DNA of 64,000 bases from JAFGXT01 sp963677165 (GCA_963677165.2 CAXXSX010000002.1:2604001-2668000), one strand, 5' to 3'. Counted from the first letter of the stretch, positions 52,729 through 62,120 are shown. Numbers and translations: made by a program. Notes: a model not told the origin generated them from the letters alone.

Positions 52729-55700
52729 TTAACTGTATTTTTTTCTTCTGGCTCCAATTGCTATTGCGCCAAATAACAGCAGGATAATCGCACCAATCGT
52801 AAACAGGGCTGGGGCGTTTTCTTTGATCAGTTCTTTTGCCGCCTTCTTTTGGGGTTCCTGCTTTTTCAATTTCATACCTTTAACATCTGATTTTTTCGGT
52901 GCCGCACCTGTTCGCACCCGAGTAATTTTCTGCTGGTATGATTTCCGTTGCTCCGGCGTAAGCTGTTCGCTGATCATCTTGCGCAGCTTGGCATTATCGC
53001 AGACAAATCCGCTGCATCCCGGTTGGTACTTGTTTACCAGTTCGGCATGCAGTTTGGAGAGCTGCTTGATTGTCGTCTTGTCGGCTTTCCAGTATCCCTT
53101 ACGGATGGTTTCAAGCATGACTCCAGTCATTTCCTGAAGAGCATACGGATTTTTCTTTTCGAAGAATTGTCGGGTACCGAGTTTATGTTTGTCGTCAATC
53201 AGAGTTTCCTTAACATCCTGCCAGTAATAATCCTCGAGCATTTCGGGACGCATTACTTCCCAGCCGTAAGAATTCCTGGCGATTTCCGCGAATTTACCGG
53301 CTGCTCCTGCTCCCTCTTTCATCATTTCTTTGATGTATTTCGGATTCAGTACAGTCGTACGAGCTTCAACCATAGCGGCTTCTTTGGCGCTCTGGACTCT
53401 GGCCTTCGACGAACTTCTCAGGTCATTAAAGTAAATATCGGGGTTGTTACCGGTAACGTTTTTAACAGTAAGATTTATACCGCCCATAAATTCATATACA
53501 TGGTCGAGGGACAACGGCCCCCAGGTATTTGACGAACGCGGCTGAACCACAGTATCGGTGTTCTGCAATGCCGCCTCAAATACGCCTTCTTTGAACTCGC
53601 ACCAGTTGTCACGGGTGTATATAGCGCCCATGTTTTTGAGATAGCGATCGGAGATTTCCTGATCCTTTTCCCATTTGTCGCCTGACTCAACTAACCCGGT
53701 AATGCCAGTACCAAATTTACCGTTTACGCCACCGAAGATGCGCGCGGTAGAAAGCTTTCGTGCCTCCAGCGGAGAATACCCTTTGGCGATCATCACTTTT
53801 TCCGCCGCCAGAGTTCCTTCTTTTACATGGTTGGCAAATTTACCGTTGTCGTCTGCCTGAGCCGCAAGACGTACTGCTTTATCGATCAGATAAAGTCGTG
53901 AAGTAGCGGCCCCACGGAACTGTCCGGAAGTTTGAACAATAACATCAATTCTTGGACGATTGAGTTTTTCCATAGGAATAAGTTTTACATCGCGCACTCT
54001 TCCGCGAGAGTTCCAGACAGGCTCAACCCCGAGCATATACAGAATTTCAGCTACATTCACGCCACGACTGCGAATGAATTCTCCTCCCCACAACGTAAAC
54101 GCGACCTTCTGGGGATATTTTCCGGAGGCTGACAGCTTGGATTTTATTAATTGATCGCCAAGTTGTACTGCTACTTTCCATGCCTCTTTGGTCGGGGTGC
54201 TTTCGGTATCAATCGCGAACATATTTCTACCGGTTGGAATGGAGTTCGGATTCCGAATCGGATCAGCCCCCGGTGACGGTAGAATATAACCGCCTTGCAG
54301 AGCATTCAGTAATGCATCAGCTTCGGCATTCGTCGATTCCAGAAGGGCTGTTCTGTATTCGGTCACACTGTTTACTGCCTCAACCATACATTTTACGGCA
54401 TGTAGATAATCGTTATACCAGGCTGAAGCCTTTTTGATTGCTTTTTCACATTTTGCTATAGCCGAGTTAATCGATTTTGTGGAAGTTTTCAGTATTTTTG
54501 CTACGTTTGTGGCGTGAATATTTTTCTTCAGGGCAATTTGATCCGCCAGACTCTCAACCGATAACACAAATTCCAGACGTTCTTTCAGCTCCATCGTTGT
54601 TTTGATTTTTTCCGCCAGTTTGTTCATGTCGGTTATTTTATTGCTGTTCAGTTGTTTATCCAATTCCGGCGACAATGCCATATAGAGTGTATTTACATAT
54701 GGTTTACTCAGGGTGGTCGCGATCTTCTGCTGTACTCGACGAGACTTTTCCGCGAGAATCTTTTCTTTTACATCCTTATCTTTCAGTAGTTCAAAAAGAT
54801 ATTCACGCATAGGCTTCTGCTGAATCATCCGTATAAGTCTAAGCATATCCGGACGCGTTGCGATGTCAATCATTTCTTTCATCGGCTTGATGAGCTGTGC
54901 CATTCGTTTTGCCCGGGCAATATTTCGCGGATTGGCCAGCGAAGATACCCGATCAAATGTTTTGGGCTCCTGCAATTTCAGAATGAAATCATAGCCGCCG
55001 TCCTGTTCGCAGTTTTTCAGTAGCAGATTTTTTATGGTCTGTTTATCATTTGCGGTTATCGCTTTCTGATGACCTGAGCCACGGTTTCTGCTATCCTCGG
55101 CGGCATTCGCCTGCATACCGATCATCATTGCCATGATATTTACCGATCCATTCTGTGTACGGTTTTTCATGGATTTCTTATAATTAGCCAGATCTGATGG
55201 GGCAATCAGGGATTCCGGCTTTACTCCCTTAAAGACCTGATCAATCAGTTTATTGGCTGTTTCGCGATAATTCTTGTCGAAAAAGTGCGAATTGGATTTC
55301 TGCTTCGAAGTAATTTTGCCTGTTACAAGGTCAATGTCAGCCAAACCGGTCGCAATGGAGTCTACTGCCATCAGTCGTGCTGTTTCGGCAGCCTGAGATT
55401 CAGAGTAGGAGCGACCAAGAACATAAAGTCCACGATTTACCTTAGCGTCTTCGATTTCATGGATATAATTATGCAGCCGCGATATTATATCTTTGTCAAG
55501 GGTTTTCAGATCGCCAAGTTTAAGTTCACGATCGATTTTCTTTTTCCTGACCAGTTGAATAATGCTTTTTCCGTATTCATCACGCAGCCGTTGATTTTCT
55601 TCGGCTGAAAGCCATTCGTGAATTTTGTCGTGAATCGCTCCGAGCTCATCATAAAGTTCGCTGGTCATAAACGGCGGTGTCAAGTGTGAAACCATTGTAG

Positions 55701-57495
55701 CGTAACTGCGGCGTTTGGCAATAACCGCCTCGCCAATATTGTTGATCGTATAAATATAGAAATGCGGCATATCGCCGATCAGAACATCCGGCCAGTCGTA
55801 ATCTGACAGCGCAACCTGCTTCCAAGGGGTGAACTCCAGACTGCCATGGGTACCGAAATGAATAATCGCATCGGCTTTAAATCCAAATCTGGCCCAGAGA
55901 TAAGTTGCGATATAAGGATGCGGAGGAGCTTGTTTTGCCCCATGGATCAGTTTATTCGCGTTATCTCCATAACCCGGAAGCGACTGCGGAGTCAGCACAA
56001 CATTTCCAAATTGAAGCGTACCCAACGCGATTTGCGGCACACCTTTGGCATCAGTTGTACTCATGTAAGGACCAGGAGCATCGCCATAACGTTTCTCCAC
56101 CTCGGCATACAAATCAGCGGGCATGGCTTTACTTACCCAGTTAAGATAGTCCGGAACTGGAATCAGTTGCGGCTTGCTTTCTCTAATAAATTTATCAATA
56201 CTGCCTTTCGCATACGGATTAAACAGCGAGGCACGCGCCTGAATCATCTTTTCAAGTGCCGCCGGATTCTCCGGCAGCGTACCGGTATCATAACCGGATT
56301 TCTGAAGCAGTTTAAGCGTATGGTAAAGTGACGGTACAACCTCAAGTCCAGCCGCGACCAGTGCATTTTTTCCCGGTCCTTTGAAGTAAACAATGACTAT
56401 TTTTTTATCCTTGTTGGCTTTGTTTCTCAATGTAAGAAATTTTTTCGCCATCGAACAGAACTTTTTTATCCGTTTGGGCAGCGGTTTAAATACATACAGG
56501 CCACGTTCATTCTTGAACTGGGCCGCCAGTACGAATGGAATGATTCCGCCGTCAAGTTCCGGCATAATAATACTTTGGCTCATAATCCCGCCGGTCATAC
56601 CGCGCTGGTCCTTTTCCCATTCGGAATTCGGACGGTGTATATTAATCGGGCAAAGCAAGGGAATGTTGCGTGTTTTCAGATAGTCAATTACTTCGTTTTC
56701 TTTTTGGGTAGTAAACCTGCCATGCGGCATTAAAATGACCATATCCGGACTGATCTTGCGAATAAAATCCAGACGTTTCCGAAAGCCAAAGATAGGATAA
56801 ATATTGATATTTTCGGCTTCCAGTGCTGAAACAATAGCTTGAATATGTTCTGCTTCCGGTCCAGCCGTAGAAGTCATAAAGCAGACTTTGGGGCCATTGG
56901 GGTGAATCAGCTTATTTTCCCGACGGTACTGCTCGTATGATTCAAGGGTCTCGAATATCTTACCTTCTCCAATGTGAAATAATCCGTCAAAGGGCACCTT
57001 GACCGGTGGTGTAACTATATCAGCAAACAATTTTTTCCCATCAATTACACGGCGGGTATAGTTCAGTAACAAACGGAAGTTTATTTTTCCACCGTAACTC
57101 AGACAGTTTTGAATATATTCCAATTGCTTTCCAGTTAGTGAATTAATATTGTTTTTCTTACTGGTTGCGGCTTGAACATAGACCGGCAGACCATTATTAA
57201 TGGCTTTTTTTATGTTAGCCAGACGCTCCGGTGAAAGCTTCAGTCCCATGCCGAAAACATAAACGGCATTAAAGCGACTTAAGTTGGTTTCCTCGCCCTT
57301 TTTCCAGTTAATACGTTCAACTTTGATAAAGCTGTTTTGGTTCGCGTTATCAAATCGGGCAAAAATATAGTCCGGGTAATTAATGAACCCGATCACCGTC
57401 GGACTTACCAGTTTCCGGTAGGCAAAAAAGGCGCTGACAATCAGCAGAATTATAATTGTGACGAGCATTGCCCGTGCGATATATTTACGTTTCAT
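52729..57495 (-). CDS. Membrane-anchored CobN/HmuS-like chelatase-family protein
   Basis: 1588 residues. An N-terminal helix (AMLVTIIILLIVSAFFAY) and a C-terminal helix followed by basic residues (LFTIGAIILLLFGAIAIGARRKKYS) anchor a large extracytoplasmic body. The body has CobN/magnesium-chelatase-H family motifs: VCFMTSTAGPEAEHIQAIVSAL, IVIVYFKGPGKNALVAAGLEVVPSLYHTLKLL, HFGTHGSLEFTPWKQVALSDYDWPDVLIGDMPHFYIY, and FGGVNGKFGTGITGLVESGDKWE. Cytoplasmic CobN for cobalamin synthesis has no such anchors. The next genes encode a MotA/TolQ/ExbB channel, DUF2149 and DUF2162, the HmuT-U-V set that accompanies HmuS in Porphyromonas and Bacteroides haem operons. So removal of iron from haem, or handling of another metal tetrapyrrole, is the likely job. 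Confidence 0.85.
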   Translation of the reverse strand: MKRKYIARAMLVTIIILLIVSAFFAYRKLVSPTVIGFINYPDYIFARFDNANQNSFIKVERINWKKGEETNLSRFNAVYVFGMGLKLSPERLANIKKAINNGLPVYVQAATSKKNNINSLTGKQLEYIQNCLSYGGKINFRLLLNYTRRVIDGKKLFADIVTPPVKVPFDGLFHIGEGKIFETLESYEQYRRENKLIHPNGPKVCFMTSTAGPEAEHIQAIVSALEAENINIYPIFGFRKRLDFIRKISPDMVILMPHGRFTTQKENEVIDYLKTRNIPLLCPINIHRPNSEWEKDQRGMTGGIMSQSIIMPELDGGIIPFVLAAQFKNERGLYVFKPLPKRIKKFCSMAKKFLTLRNKANKDKKIVIVYFKGPGKNALVAAGLEVVPSLYHTLKLLQKSGYDTGTLPENPAALEKMIQARASLFNPYAKGSIDKFIRESKPQLIPVPDYLNWVSKAMPADLYAEVEKRYGDAPGPYMSTTDAKGVPQIALGTLQFGNVVLTPQSLPGYGDNANKLIHGAKQAPPHPYIATYLWARFGFKADAIIHFGTHGSLEFTPWKQVALSDYDWPDVLIGDMPHFYIYTINNIGEAVIAKRRSYATMVSHLTPPFMTSELYDELGAIHDKIHEWLSAEENQRLRDEYGKSIIQLVRKKKIDRELKLGDLKTLDKDIISRLHNYIHEIEDAKVNRGLYVLGRSYSESQAAETARLMAVDSIATGLADIDLVTGKITSKQKSNSHFFDKNYRETANKLIDQVFKGVKPESLIAPSDLANYKKSMKNRTQNGSVNIMAMMIGMQANAAEDSRNRGSGHQKAITANDKQTIKNLLLKNCEQDGGYDFILKLQEPKTFDRVSSLANPRNIARAKRMAQLIKPMKEMIDIATRPDMLRLIRMIQQKPMREYLFELLKDKDVKEKILAEKSRRVQQKIATTLSKPYVNTLYMALSPELDKQLNSNKITDMNKLAEKIKTTMELKERLEFVLSVESLADQIALKKNIHATNVAKILKTSTKSINSAIAKCEKAIKKASAWYNDYLHAVKCMVEAVNSVTEYRTALLESTNAEADALLNALQGGYILPSPGADPIRNPNSIPTGRNMFAIDTESTPTKEAWKVAVQLGDQLIKSKLSASGKYPQKVAFTLWGGEFIRSRGVNVAEILYMLGVEPVWNSRGRVRDVKLIPMEKLNRPRIDVIVQTSGQFRGAATSRLYLIDKAVRLAAQADDNGKFANHVKEGTLAAEKVMIAKGYSPLEARKLSTARIFGGVNGKFGTGITGLVESGDKWEKDQEISDRYLKNMGAIYTRDNWCEFKEGVFEAALQNTDTVVQPRSSNTWGPLSLDHVYEFMGGINLTVKNVTGNNPDIYFNDLRSSSKARVQSAKEAAMVEARTTVLNPKYIKEMMKEGAGAAGKFAEIARNSYGWEVMRPEMLEDYYWQDVKETLIDDKHKLGTRQFFEKKNPYALQEMTGVMLETIRKGYWKADKTTIKQLSKLHAELVNKYQPGCSGFVCDNAKLRKMISEQLTPEQRKSYQQKITRVRTGAAPKKSDVKGMKLKKQEPQKKAAKELIKENAPALFTIGAIILLLFGAIAIGARRKKYS

Positions 57496-57510
57496 GGTAT
57501 TTCTCAGTTA

Positions 57511-57864
57511 TTATTTTTTGCTGTTGCCTTCCGGCACGTAGATGATATCTCCGCTGTCCAGACGGTAGGCAATGCCGACCCTTACGCCTTTTCCGTTTCC
57601 GGTGGAGGTTTGTTCCGACTTATATCTTTCAACCTTGTTATTTTTCTTGACGATTATTTCCATATCCTTTTTCCCGGCGTTCTTAACGAACGTAACATCT
57701 TCGGCGGTCAAAAATTCGGTCATCTTCATTCTGACAACAAATGCCACCATCAGAGCCACGGCAAACACCATCGCCACATCGAACAGGTTGGCCATTCCGG
57801 ACAACGGATCGTGATCGTCTGTATCAAAGGTTCCGTAATAGCGGTTGCGGCGACGCGGAATCAT
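57511..57864 (-). CDS. DUF2149 protein, ExbD-like subunit (HmuT-like)
   Basis: 117 residues. An N-terminal DPLSGMANLFDVAMVFAVALMVAFVVRM gives one membrane helix with a single Asp, placed like the proton-accepting Asp of ExbD, then a short beta-rich domain ending GIAYRLDSGDIIYVPEG. DUF2149 is the usual companion of the CobN-like/TolQ sets in bacteria and methanogens. It overlaps the TolQ-like gene by 4 bp and is 15 bp before the CobN-like gene, so it probably forms the stator with TolQ. Confidence 0.82.
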   Translation of the reverse strand: MIPRRRNRYYGTFDTDDHDPLSGMANLFDVAMVFAVALMVAFVVRMKMTEFLTAEDVTFVKNAGKKDMEIIVKKNNKVERYKSEQTSTGNGKGVRVGIAYRLDSGDIIYVPEGNSKK

Positions 57865-58460
57865 GATGTTTTCTCCTGATTGTCGCTGTACAACTGCAGG
57901 TCAAGAACATACTGGAGATTGGCGATTTCTTCGTCGTACCAGTGTTTTTTTACCGAGAAGGTAATCAGTCCTACCGCGCCGACAAAAATACCGATCACCG
58001 TTGTTGCGAATGCCACCTGCATGTTCAGCGCCATCGAACCGATATCACCGTTCGCTAGTCCAACCAGGGCTGGTCCCATTGGAATCAATGTTCCCATCAA
58101 CCCCAGCATCGGCCCGACTTTCAGGATAAATTTGAGCCGTTCCAGCTCACGCGCATAATTTCCGTGGCAGTCTGCAATAAATTTATCACAATGAACTGGA
58201 TGCCAGTCCAATCCGATAAGCCGCTGAAGCTTATCGGAAAATGAACATCGTGGTATTGCGGAAAAGTCAAAAGTATTAATATCATTGATTTTTGTCATAA
58301 TGGCTTTGAGATTGCGGTGTCCTTTAAGGACTCTGATGTAAAGTGTAAAAAATTCACCAAGTAATACCAGAGAATATAGAAAAGCCGCCAGCAGCAGTAC
58401 GATTACCGGCAGCATGAGGCTGGTTGAGATCCATGCCAAAGCTTGTGTTAGAAAATTCAT
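57861..58460 (-). CDS. MotA/TolQ/ExbB proton channel (HmuU-like)
   Basis: 199 residues. TM1 is LMLPVIVLLLAAFLYSLVLLGEFF; then a cytoplasmic loop; then the family motif FILKVGPMLGLMGTLIPMGPALVGLANGDI and MQVAFATTVIGIFVGAVGLITF as TM2-TM3. G-P-M-L-G-L-M-G-T is diagnostic. With the DUF2149 subunit it should feed proton-motive force to the CobN-like protein or an outer-membrane step. It lies 3 bp after the DUF2162 gene. Confidence 0.88.
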   Translation of the reverse strand: MNFLTQALAWISTSLMLPVIVLLLAAFLYSLVLLGEFFTLYIRVLKGHRNLKAIMTKINDINTFDFSAIPRCSFSDKLQRLIGLDWHPVHCDKFIADCHGNYARELERLKFILKVGPMLGLMGTLIPMGPALVGLANGDIGSMALNMQVAFATTVIGIFVGAVGLITFSVKKHWYDEEIANLQYVLDLQLYSDNQEKTS

Positions 58461-58463
58461 ATG

Positions 58464-59168
58464 TTATACCATTCTGTTTCTAAATATTTTTCTTTTTAAA
58501 TGGAACCAGGCACGTGATGCCAGTCCCCCGACAATTACCATTGCAACAATAAACAATATCCCGGACAATGATTTCAGATTGAAATTCACCAGATTTCCCG
58601 CCGGCGCGCTGTTTCCACTGAGAACCACCGGCAAAAACATTGCCACAGCGACTTCCGCCAGGGAAAGCATTGCCGCCCACTGGACCAACTCTTCGCGATG
58701 CCGACCGATGAATTTCAGTATTTCGGCAAGGCTTCCGGTTGCGATCGCCATCGCGATTCCGGCAACCACAGCGGTCGAGCCGAAACTGATGCCGCTGAGA
58801 TTATTGAACAGCCAGACCAGTCCGAAAAAACATCCTGCCGGATACAGCAGGGACGGCAGCAGCACGACATACTCCCAGAAACGAATTTTGCGTTCCATGT
58901 AGTAGCGTCGCAGCAGAATCGCTCCGAACATCAGTACGATGGCCTCCTGAATGATCACCGCGATACAAAGAGTAGAGAGCGTATTAAAGTCACTCATCAA
59001 TGCATCGAAGTTTTTCAGATTAATCGCGGCAGCCTGAGGATATGCGATAATGACAGGCAGGGTAAACAGCAGAACTGCTCCCCACCTGTATTTACGTTGC
59101 AATATGGCTAGTTTGACGATTGTCTGGGCATATGCACCCAGTAAAATCGCCAGAATAAAAATCCACAT
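58464..59168 (-). CDS. DUF2162-like multispan membrane protein (HmuV-like)
   Basis: 234 residues with about seven membrane helices. The start MWIFILAILLGAYAQTIVKLAILQRKYRWGAVLLFTLPVIIAYP and later VVAGIAMAIATGSLAEIL fit the DUF2162 putative-transporter family that is found with DUF2149/TolQ/CobN genes. The family is my recognition by context as much as by sequence. It may transport a ligand or iron released by the CobN-like protein. Confidence 0.7.
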   Translation of the reverse strand: MWIFILAILLGAYAQTIVKLAILQRKYRWGAVLLFTLPVIIAYPQAAAINLKNFDALMSDFNTLSTLCIAVIIQEAIVLMFGAILLRRYYMERKIRFWEYVVLLPSLLYPAGCFFGLVWLFNNLSGISFGSTAVVAGIAMAIATGSLAEILKFIGRHREELVQWAAMLSLAEVAVAMFLPVVLSGNSAPAGNLVNFNLKSLSGILFIVAMVIVGGLASRAWFHLKRKIFRNRMV

Positions 59169-59172
59169 AGCA

Positions 59173-59595
59173 CTATTCCGATTTAATTTCCCTGAGCCCT
59201 TTGAACACCCACTGTTTTTTTTCTTTTTTTACAGTGAATCGAATAATGTCACCAGTGTTTTTGTCTTTGAAGTAAACAAAATATTTATCGGAACAGCCCA
59301 TGACGGGAGAAGTAATTTTTTCCGGATTTTCAGACCGTTGTAAATTTAATACAAGATTGCGGACATATTCATGCTCTTCTGTTGGAATTGACCGAAAACG
59401 TGCGGCAAACTTATCAGGTCCATTTTTTTTAGTAAAATCTTCAATATACTGTGTGAATTTTATCGCAATTTTAGAATCTTCGCCAGAAACAATTTGTTCT
59501 GCCAATCGGTTTGGAGTTCGGTCTATTGAAATAAAGCCATATATTGCCGAAGAAATAACTACAACGATAAGGGCAACGTAAATTTTTTTATTCAT
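59173..59595 (-). CDS. Small membrane-anchored extracytoplasmic protein
   Basis: 140 residues. One N-terminal helix (IYVALIVVVISSAIYGFISI), then a compact domain (NRLAEQIVSGEDSKIAIKFTQYIEDF ... YFVYFKDKNTGDIIRFTVKKEKKQWVFKGLREI). No family recognised. The start overlaps the pseudopilin stop by one base (TAATG) and it ends 4 bp before the DUF2162 gene, so it is part of the operon. Confidence 0.7.
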   Translation of the reverse strand: MNKKIYVALIVVVISSAIYGFISIDRTPNRLAEQIVSGEDSKIAIKFTQYIEDFTKKNGPDKFAARFRSIPTEEHEYVRNLVLNLQRSENPEKITSPVMGCSDKYFVYFKDKNTGDIIRFTVKKEKKQWVFKGLREIKSE

Positions 59596-60359
59596 TATTC
59601 ATCTCCCGTTGACTCATCTGTACTATATACAGAATTATCAGCTGCGAAATCTCCGATATTTGACCCATCTAGCTCATCTTCCGCTTCATCTAAAATACGT
59701 TCTTGGGATACATGTCCATCAACCCAGGCTATATTAGCGATTTTATTATGACGAAAATGGATGGACTTTTTCCCATCTCCTCCTTGAGGATATTGTTGAG
59801 GATAAAGTATAGGTGAGTATTTGGGCGTACTTCCCATTACAAATGCCGAATCTCCGAAACTAACTGTATTTGAGGTGTTTTTTACCATTGAAACTTTTGG
59901 GCGGAAAGGCTCTTGACCTGTTGACGCATATCCCCCAAGCCATCTGGCATTATATCCATATCCTGACTTTGTTACAGCAGTAAGATCGGATACGAAGGAT
60001 AATAACTTTGGGCAAATAAAAACTTTTTCACAATTTCCAATATAATCTCCAAACCACTCGTTATCCGTTAAATCATAACCACTTTTTCCATTTCCACTCC
60101 CGCTGTTTGAAAGACCTAGCCAATATCGCCCCTGTCCCATTGATGTGCTTGCTTTATATGCAACAAAATAGCCATCGAAATCGCTTGTATAACTGGTTAG
60201 CCCCAACCCCATCTGTTTTAAATTACTAGCACAAGATACGCCCTTGGCTTTTTCTCTAGCCTGAGCCAATGATGGCAATAACATCCCCGCAAGTATTGCT
60301 ATAATTGCAATAACTACAAGGAGTTCGATAAGTGTAAAATTTTTTTCTTGCTTTTTCAT
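59595..60359 (-). CDS. Type II secretion pseudopilin-like protein inside the CobN-like operon
   Basis: 254 residues. NFTLIELLVVIAIIAILAGM is the class III prepilin signal and helix. The body contains SCASNLKQMGLGLTSYTSDFDGYF and SIHFRHNKIANIAWVDGHVSQERIL, the DUF1559/H-X9-DG-type pattern widespread in PVC bacteria. The acidic tail (LDEAEDELDGSN) is uncommon. Its place in an iron/haem-type operon is unusual and suggests a surface-exposed pilin-like component for ligand capture, which is only inference. Confidence 0.82.
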   Translation of the reverse strand: MKKQEKNFTLIELLVVIAIIAILAGMLLPSLAQAREKAKGVSCASNLKQMGLGLTSYTSDFDGYFVAYKASTSMGQGRYWLGLSNSGSGNGKSGYDLTDNEWFGDYIGNCEKVFICPKLLSFVSDLTAVTKSGYGYNARWLGGYASTGQEPFRPKVSMVKNTSNTVSFGDSAFVMGSTPKYSPILYPQQYPQGGDGKKSIHFRHNKIANIAWVDGHVSQERILDEAEDELDGSNIGDFAADNSVYSTDESTGDE

Positions 60360-60386
60360 GAAATTTTCAGCCCAATTGTTTTTTGT

Positions 60387-60860
60387 TTATCCTGTTTTTA
60401 TACTTTTTGTTTTGTGGGGGCATCCCTTACAACGACGACGCCCCTCGATTTTAACGACGAGCCCTTCCGGTGAGATATCGTATTTATTGCAGATATCAAG
60501 TATAGCCCGGTCAAGCTCATCGCTCTGAATTTGTTTAACGGTTTCACAGTCCAGGCAGTGCAACTGGTAATGGCGGCGACGCGGATTCATTCGCTTGAAT
60601 TGATTGCGTTTCCGGTCTCCGGAACAAAACGAAGCGGATTCAATAATTCCCGCCGCCCTTAGCAGGTCGATATTACGGTATACCGTAGATCCTGCCAGCG
60701 GCATTTTAGCCGCAATAAGGGCGGCGCAAATATCCTCTACGCCAAAAGTTCGATTGAATCCACAGATTACTCTGAGGATCTCCTGGCGTTCCCGCGTAAA
60801 GGATAATTTGCGCTCAGCAAGAAAATTTTTAAATATTTCGATTGTTTCAGCCGTTCCCAT
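60387..60860 (-). CDS. fur: Fur-family metal-responsive regulator
   Basis: 157 residues from the ATG at 60860; an upstream TTG at 60905 would overlap the flavodoxin stop and is less likely. The winged helix is FTRERQEILRVICGFNRTFGVEDICAAL and GSTVYRNIDLLRAAGII. Zinc-site Cys pairs are CLDC and CKGC; HYQLHC holds metal ligands, as in Fur/Zur/PerR. The exact metal cannot be told. Placed between flavodoxin and the haem-type genes, it probably is an iron sensor for this operon. Confidence 0.88.
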   Translation of the reverse strand: MGTAETIEIFKNFLAERKLSFTRERQEILRVICGFNRTFGVEDICAALIAAKMPLAGSTVYRNIDLLRAAGIIESASFCSGDRKRNQFKRMNPRRRHYQLHCLDCETVKQIQSDELDRAILDICNKYDISPEGLVVKIEGRRRCKGCPHKTKSIKTG

Positions 60861-60897
60861 TATATACTGCCTTGTTAGCTGGCTGGTTAATGATTTG

Positions 60898-61392
60898 TCA
60901 GCCAATCTGTTCTTTCAGCTGTCCGCACCAGGTGCTGATGCGTTCCGCCGTAAGACCGCTTTCGTTATCATCATCAAGTGCCAGGCCTACAAACATTCCA
61001 TCGCGTTCCGCGGTTGAACCTGTATGTTCATATCCATCAGTACTCCAACTGCCGATAACCTCAGCTCCCGCTGCCTTTACCTTGTCGTAAAGAGTTCCGA
61101 CCGCATCGATATAGCTGTCTCCGAAGCCACTTTGATCTCCCAATCCGAACAGTGCAACTTTTTTGTCACTCAGAGCCGGAGAATCAAGTAGAGTCAGTGA
61201 TCCTTCCCAGTCATCCTGAAGATCTCCAACGCCCCAGGTTGAAGAACCGAGAACCAGCAGGTCAGCTCCTTCTATATCGGCAGCACTTGCACTGCTCACA
61301 TTTACGGCTTCTCCACCTAACTCACCGGCAATTGCGTTTGCCGCACTCTCCGTATTGCCGGTACTGCTACCGAAAATAACTTTAACATTCAT
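60898..61392 (-). CDS. fldA: Long-chain flavodoxin
   Basis: 164 residues, the size of FldA. VIFGSSTGNTESAANAIAGEL is the FMN phosphate loop (T/S-x-T-G-x-T); LLVLGSSTWGVGDLQDDWE and LFGLGDQSGFGDSYIDAVGTLYD are the FMN ring loops. Flavodoxin replaces ferredoxin when iron is scarce and can serve as electron donor. Being upstream of Fur and the CobN-like gene suggests iron-starvation control. Confidence 0.95.
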   Translation of the reverse strand: MNVKVIFGSSTGNTESAANAIAGELGGEAVNVSSASAADIEGADLLVLGSSTWGVGDLQDDWEGSLTLLDSPALSDKKVALFGLGDQSGFGDSYIDAVGTLYDKVKAAGAEVIGSWSTDGYEHTGSTAERDGMFVGLALDDDNESGLTAERISTWCGQLKEQIG

Positions 61393-61416
61393 TCTTGTTG
61401 CTCCTTTTTGGAAATT

Positions 61417-62040
61417 TTATACGACAGCGCAGCGTAATTGCTCAACGCATTCCGTTATATTTGTATATTCTTTTAGTGTAAGTCTGCCGATGTCTTCGGC
61501 AAAACGATAGGACCACATTAGCCGCAATGCTTCATGCGGCTTGTCGAACACTCGCCATAATCCGCGAGTGATTGGAATTGAATCAGTTCGTTTTTCTATA
61601 AATCCTTTAACATCATGCAACGGATAACCAAGAAAAATTCCAATTTCATGTGGGAAATCACTGTCGGAAAAACGTTCCGACAAAATGTCAAGACATTGGT
61701 CTACCGGTGCATGGGATGTATAGCCATGACTCGCAAGAAAACGCCTGTTTTCAGGCTGATCAATAATATTTTGCATTACCTCTTTATCATAGAACAGTAC
61801 CTGAATATCTTTTCCGGTATTGCGCATCACCCGATAGTCAGTACGCAGTACATTCAGTATCTGTTCCTGATGCACACAAAACATATCATAACTGCGAAAC
61901 TGATTTATACGGCAACAGTTTGTTATCCGCACCAGAACTGCCGGTTTCACCTTCAAAATAACTGGTGAAACCTTAACCAGTAAATAACGCAACAGGTCTC
62001 CGCAATCTTCTTTGCAATTAATATCTTTTGCGTATTTCAT
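61417..62040 (-). CDS. DUF3793 family protein
   Basis: 207 residues. The signature HEIGIFLGYPLHDVKGFIEKR and the N-terminal LKVKPAVLVRITN mark DUF3793, a cytoplasmic family of unknown function commonly beside flavodoxin genes in anaerobes. It is the first gene of the run. AGGAG lies inside the operator palindrome ahead of the ATG. A link to iron homeostasis is inferred from context. Confidence 0.88.
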   Translation of the reverse strand: MKYAKDINCKEDCGDLLRYLLVKVSPVILKVKPAVLVRITNCCRINQFRSYDMFCVHQEQILNVLRTDYRVMRNTGKDIQVLFYDKEVMQNIIDQPENRRFLASHGYTSHAPVDQCLDILSERFSDSDFPHEIGIFLGYPLHDVKGFIEKRTDSIPITRGLWRVFDKPHEALRLMWSYRFAEDIGRLTLKEYTNITECVEQLRCAVV

Positions 62041-62044
62041 TTTT

Positions 62045-62062
62045 AATTAGGCGCTCCTAATT
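62045..62062. promoter_or_regulatory. Operator copy 1 overlapping the ribosome binding site
   Basis: AATTAGG-CGCT-CCTAATT, a perfect 7-bp inverted repeat with a 4-base centre, 4 bp before the DUF3793 ATG. It includes the Shine-Dalgarno-like AGGAG on the minus strand. The TTAGG...CCTAA half-sites resemble DtxR/IdeR-type iron boxes more than the classic Fur box. Confidence 0.75.
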
Positions 62063-62120
62063 GTATCTGTAAATTTTTTTACGCGAATGAAAGCGTATTT
62101 CTTTTTTTTATGTTGGTGTT

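Noticed and set aside
52729..57495. Cytoplasmic cobaltochelatase CobN for cobalamin synthesis
   Set aside because: Both ends carry membrane helices and no cobalamin-biosynthesis gene is nearby; the companions are proton-channel and DUF2149/2162 genes.
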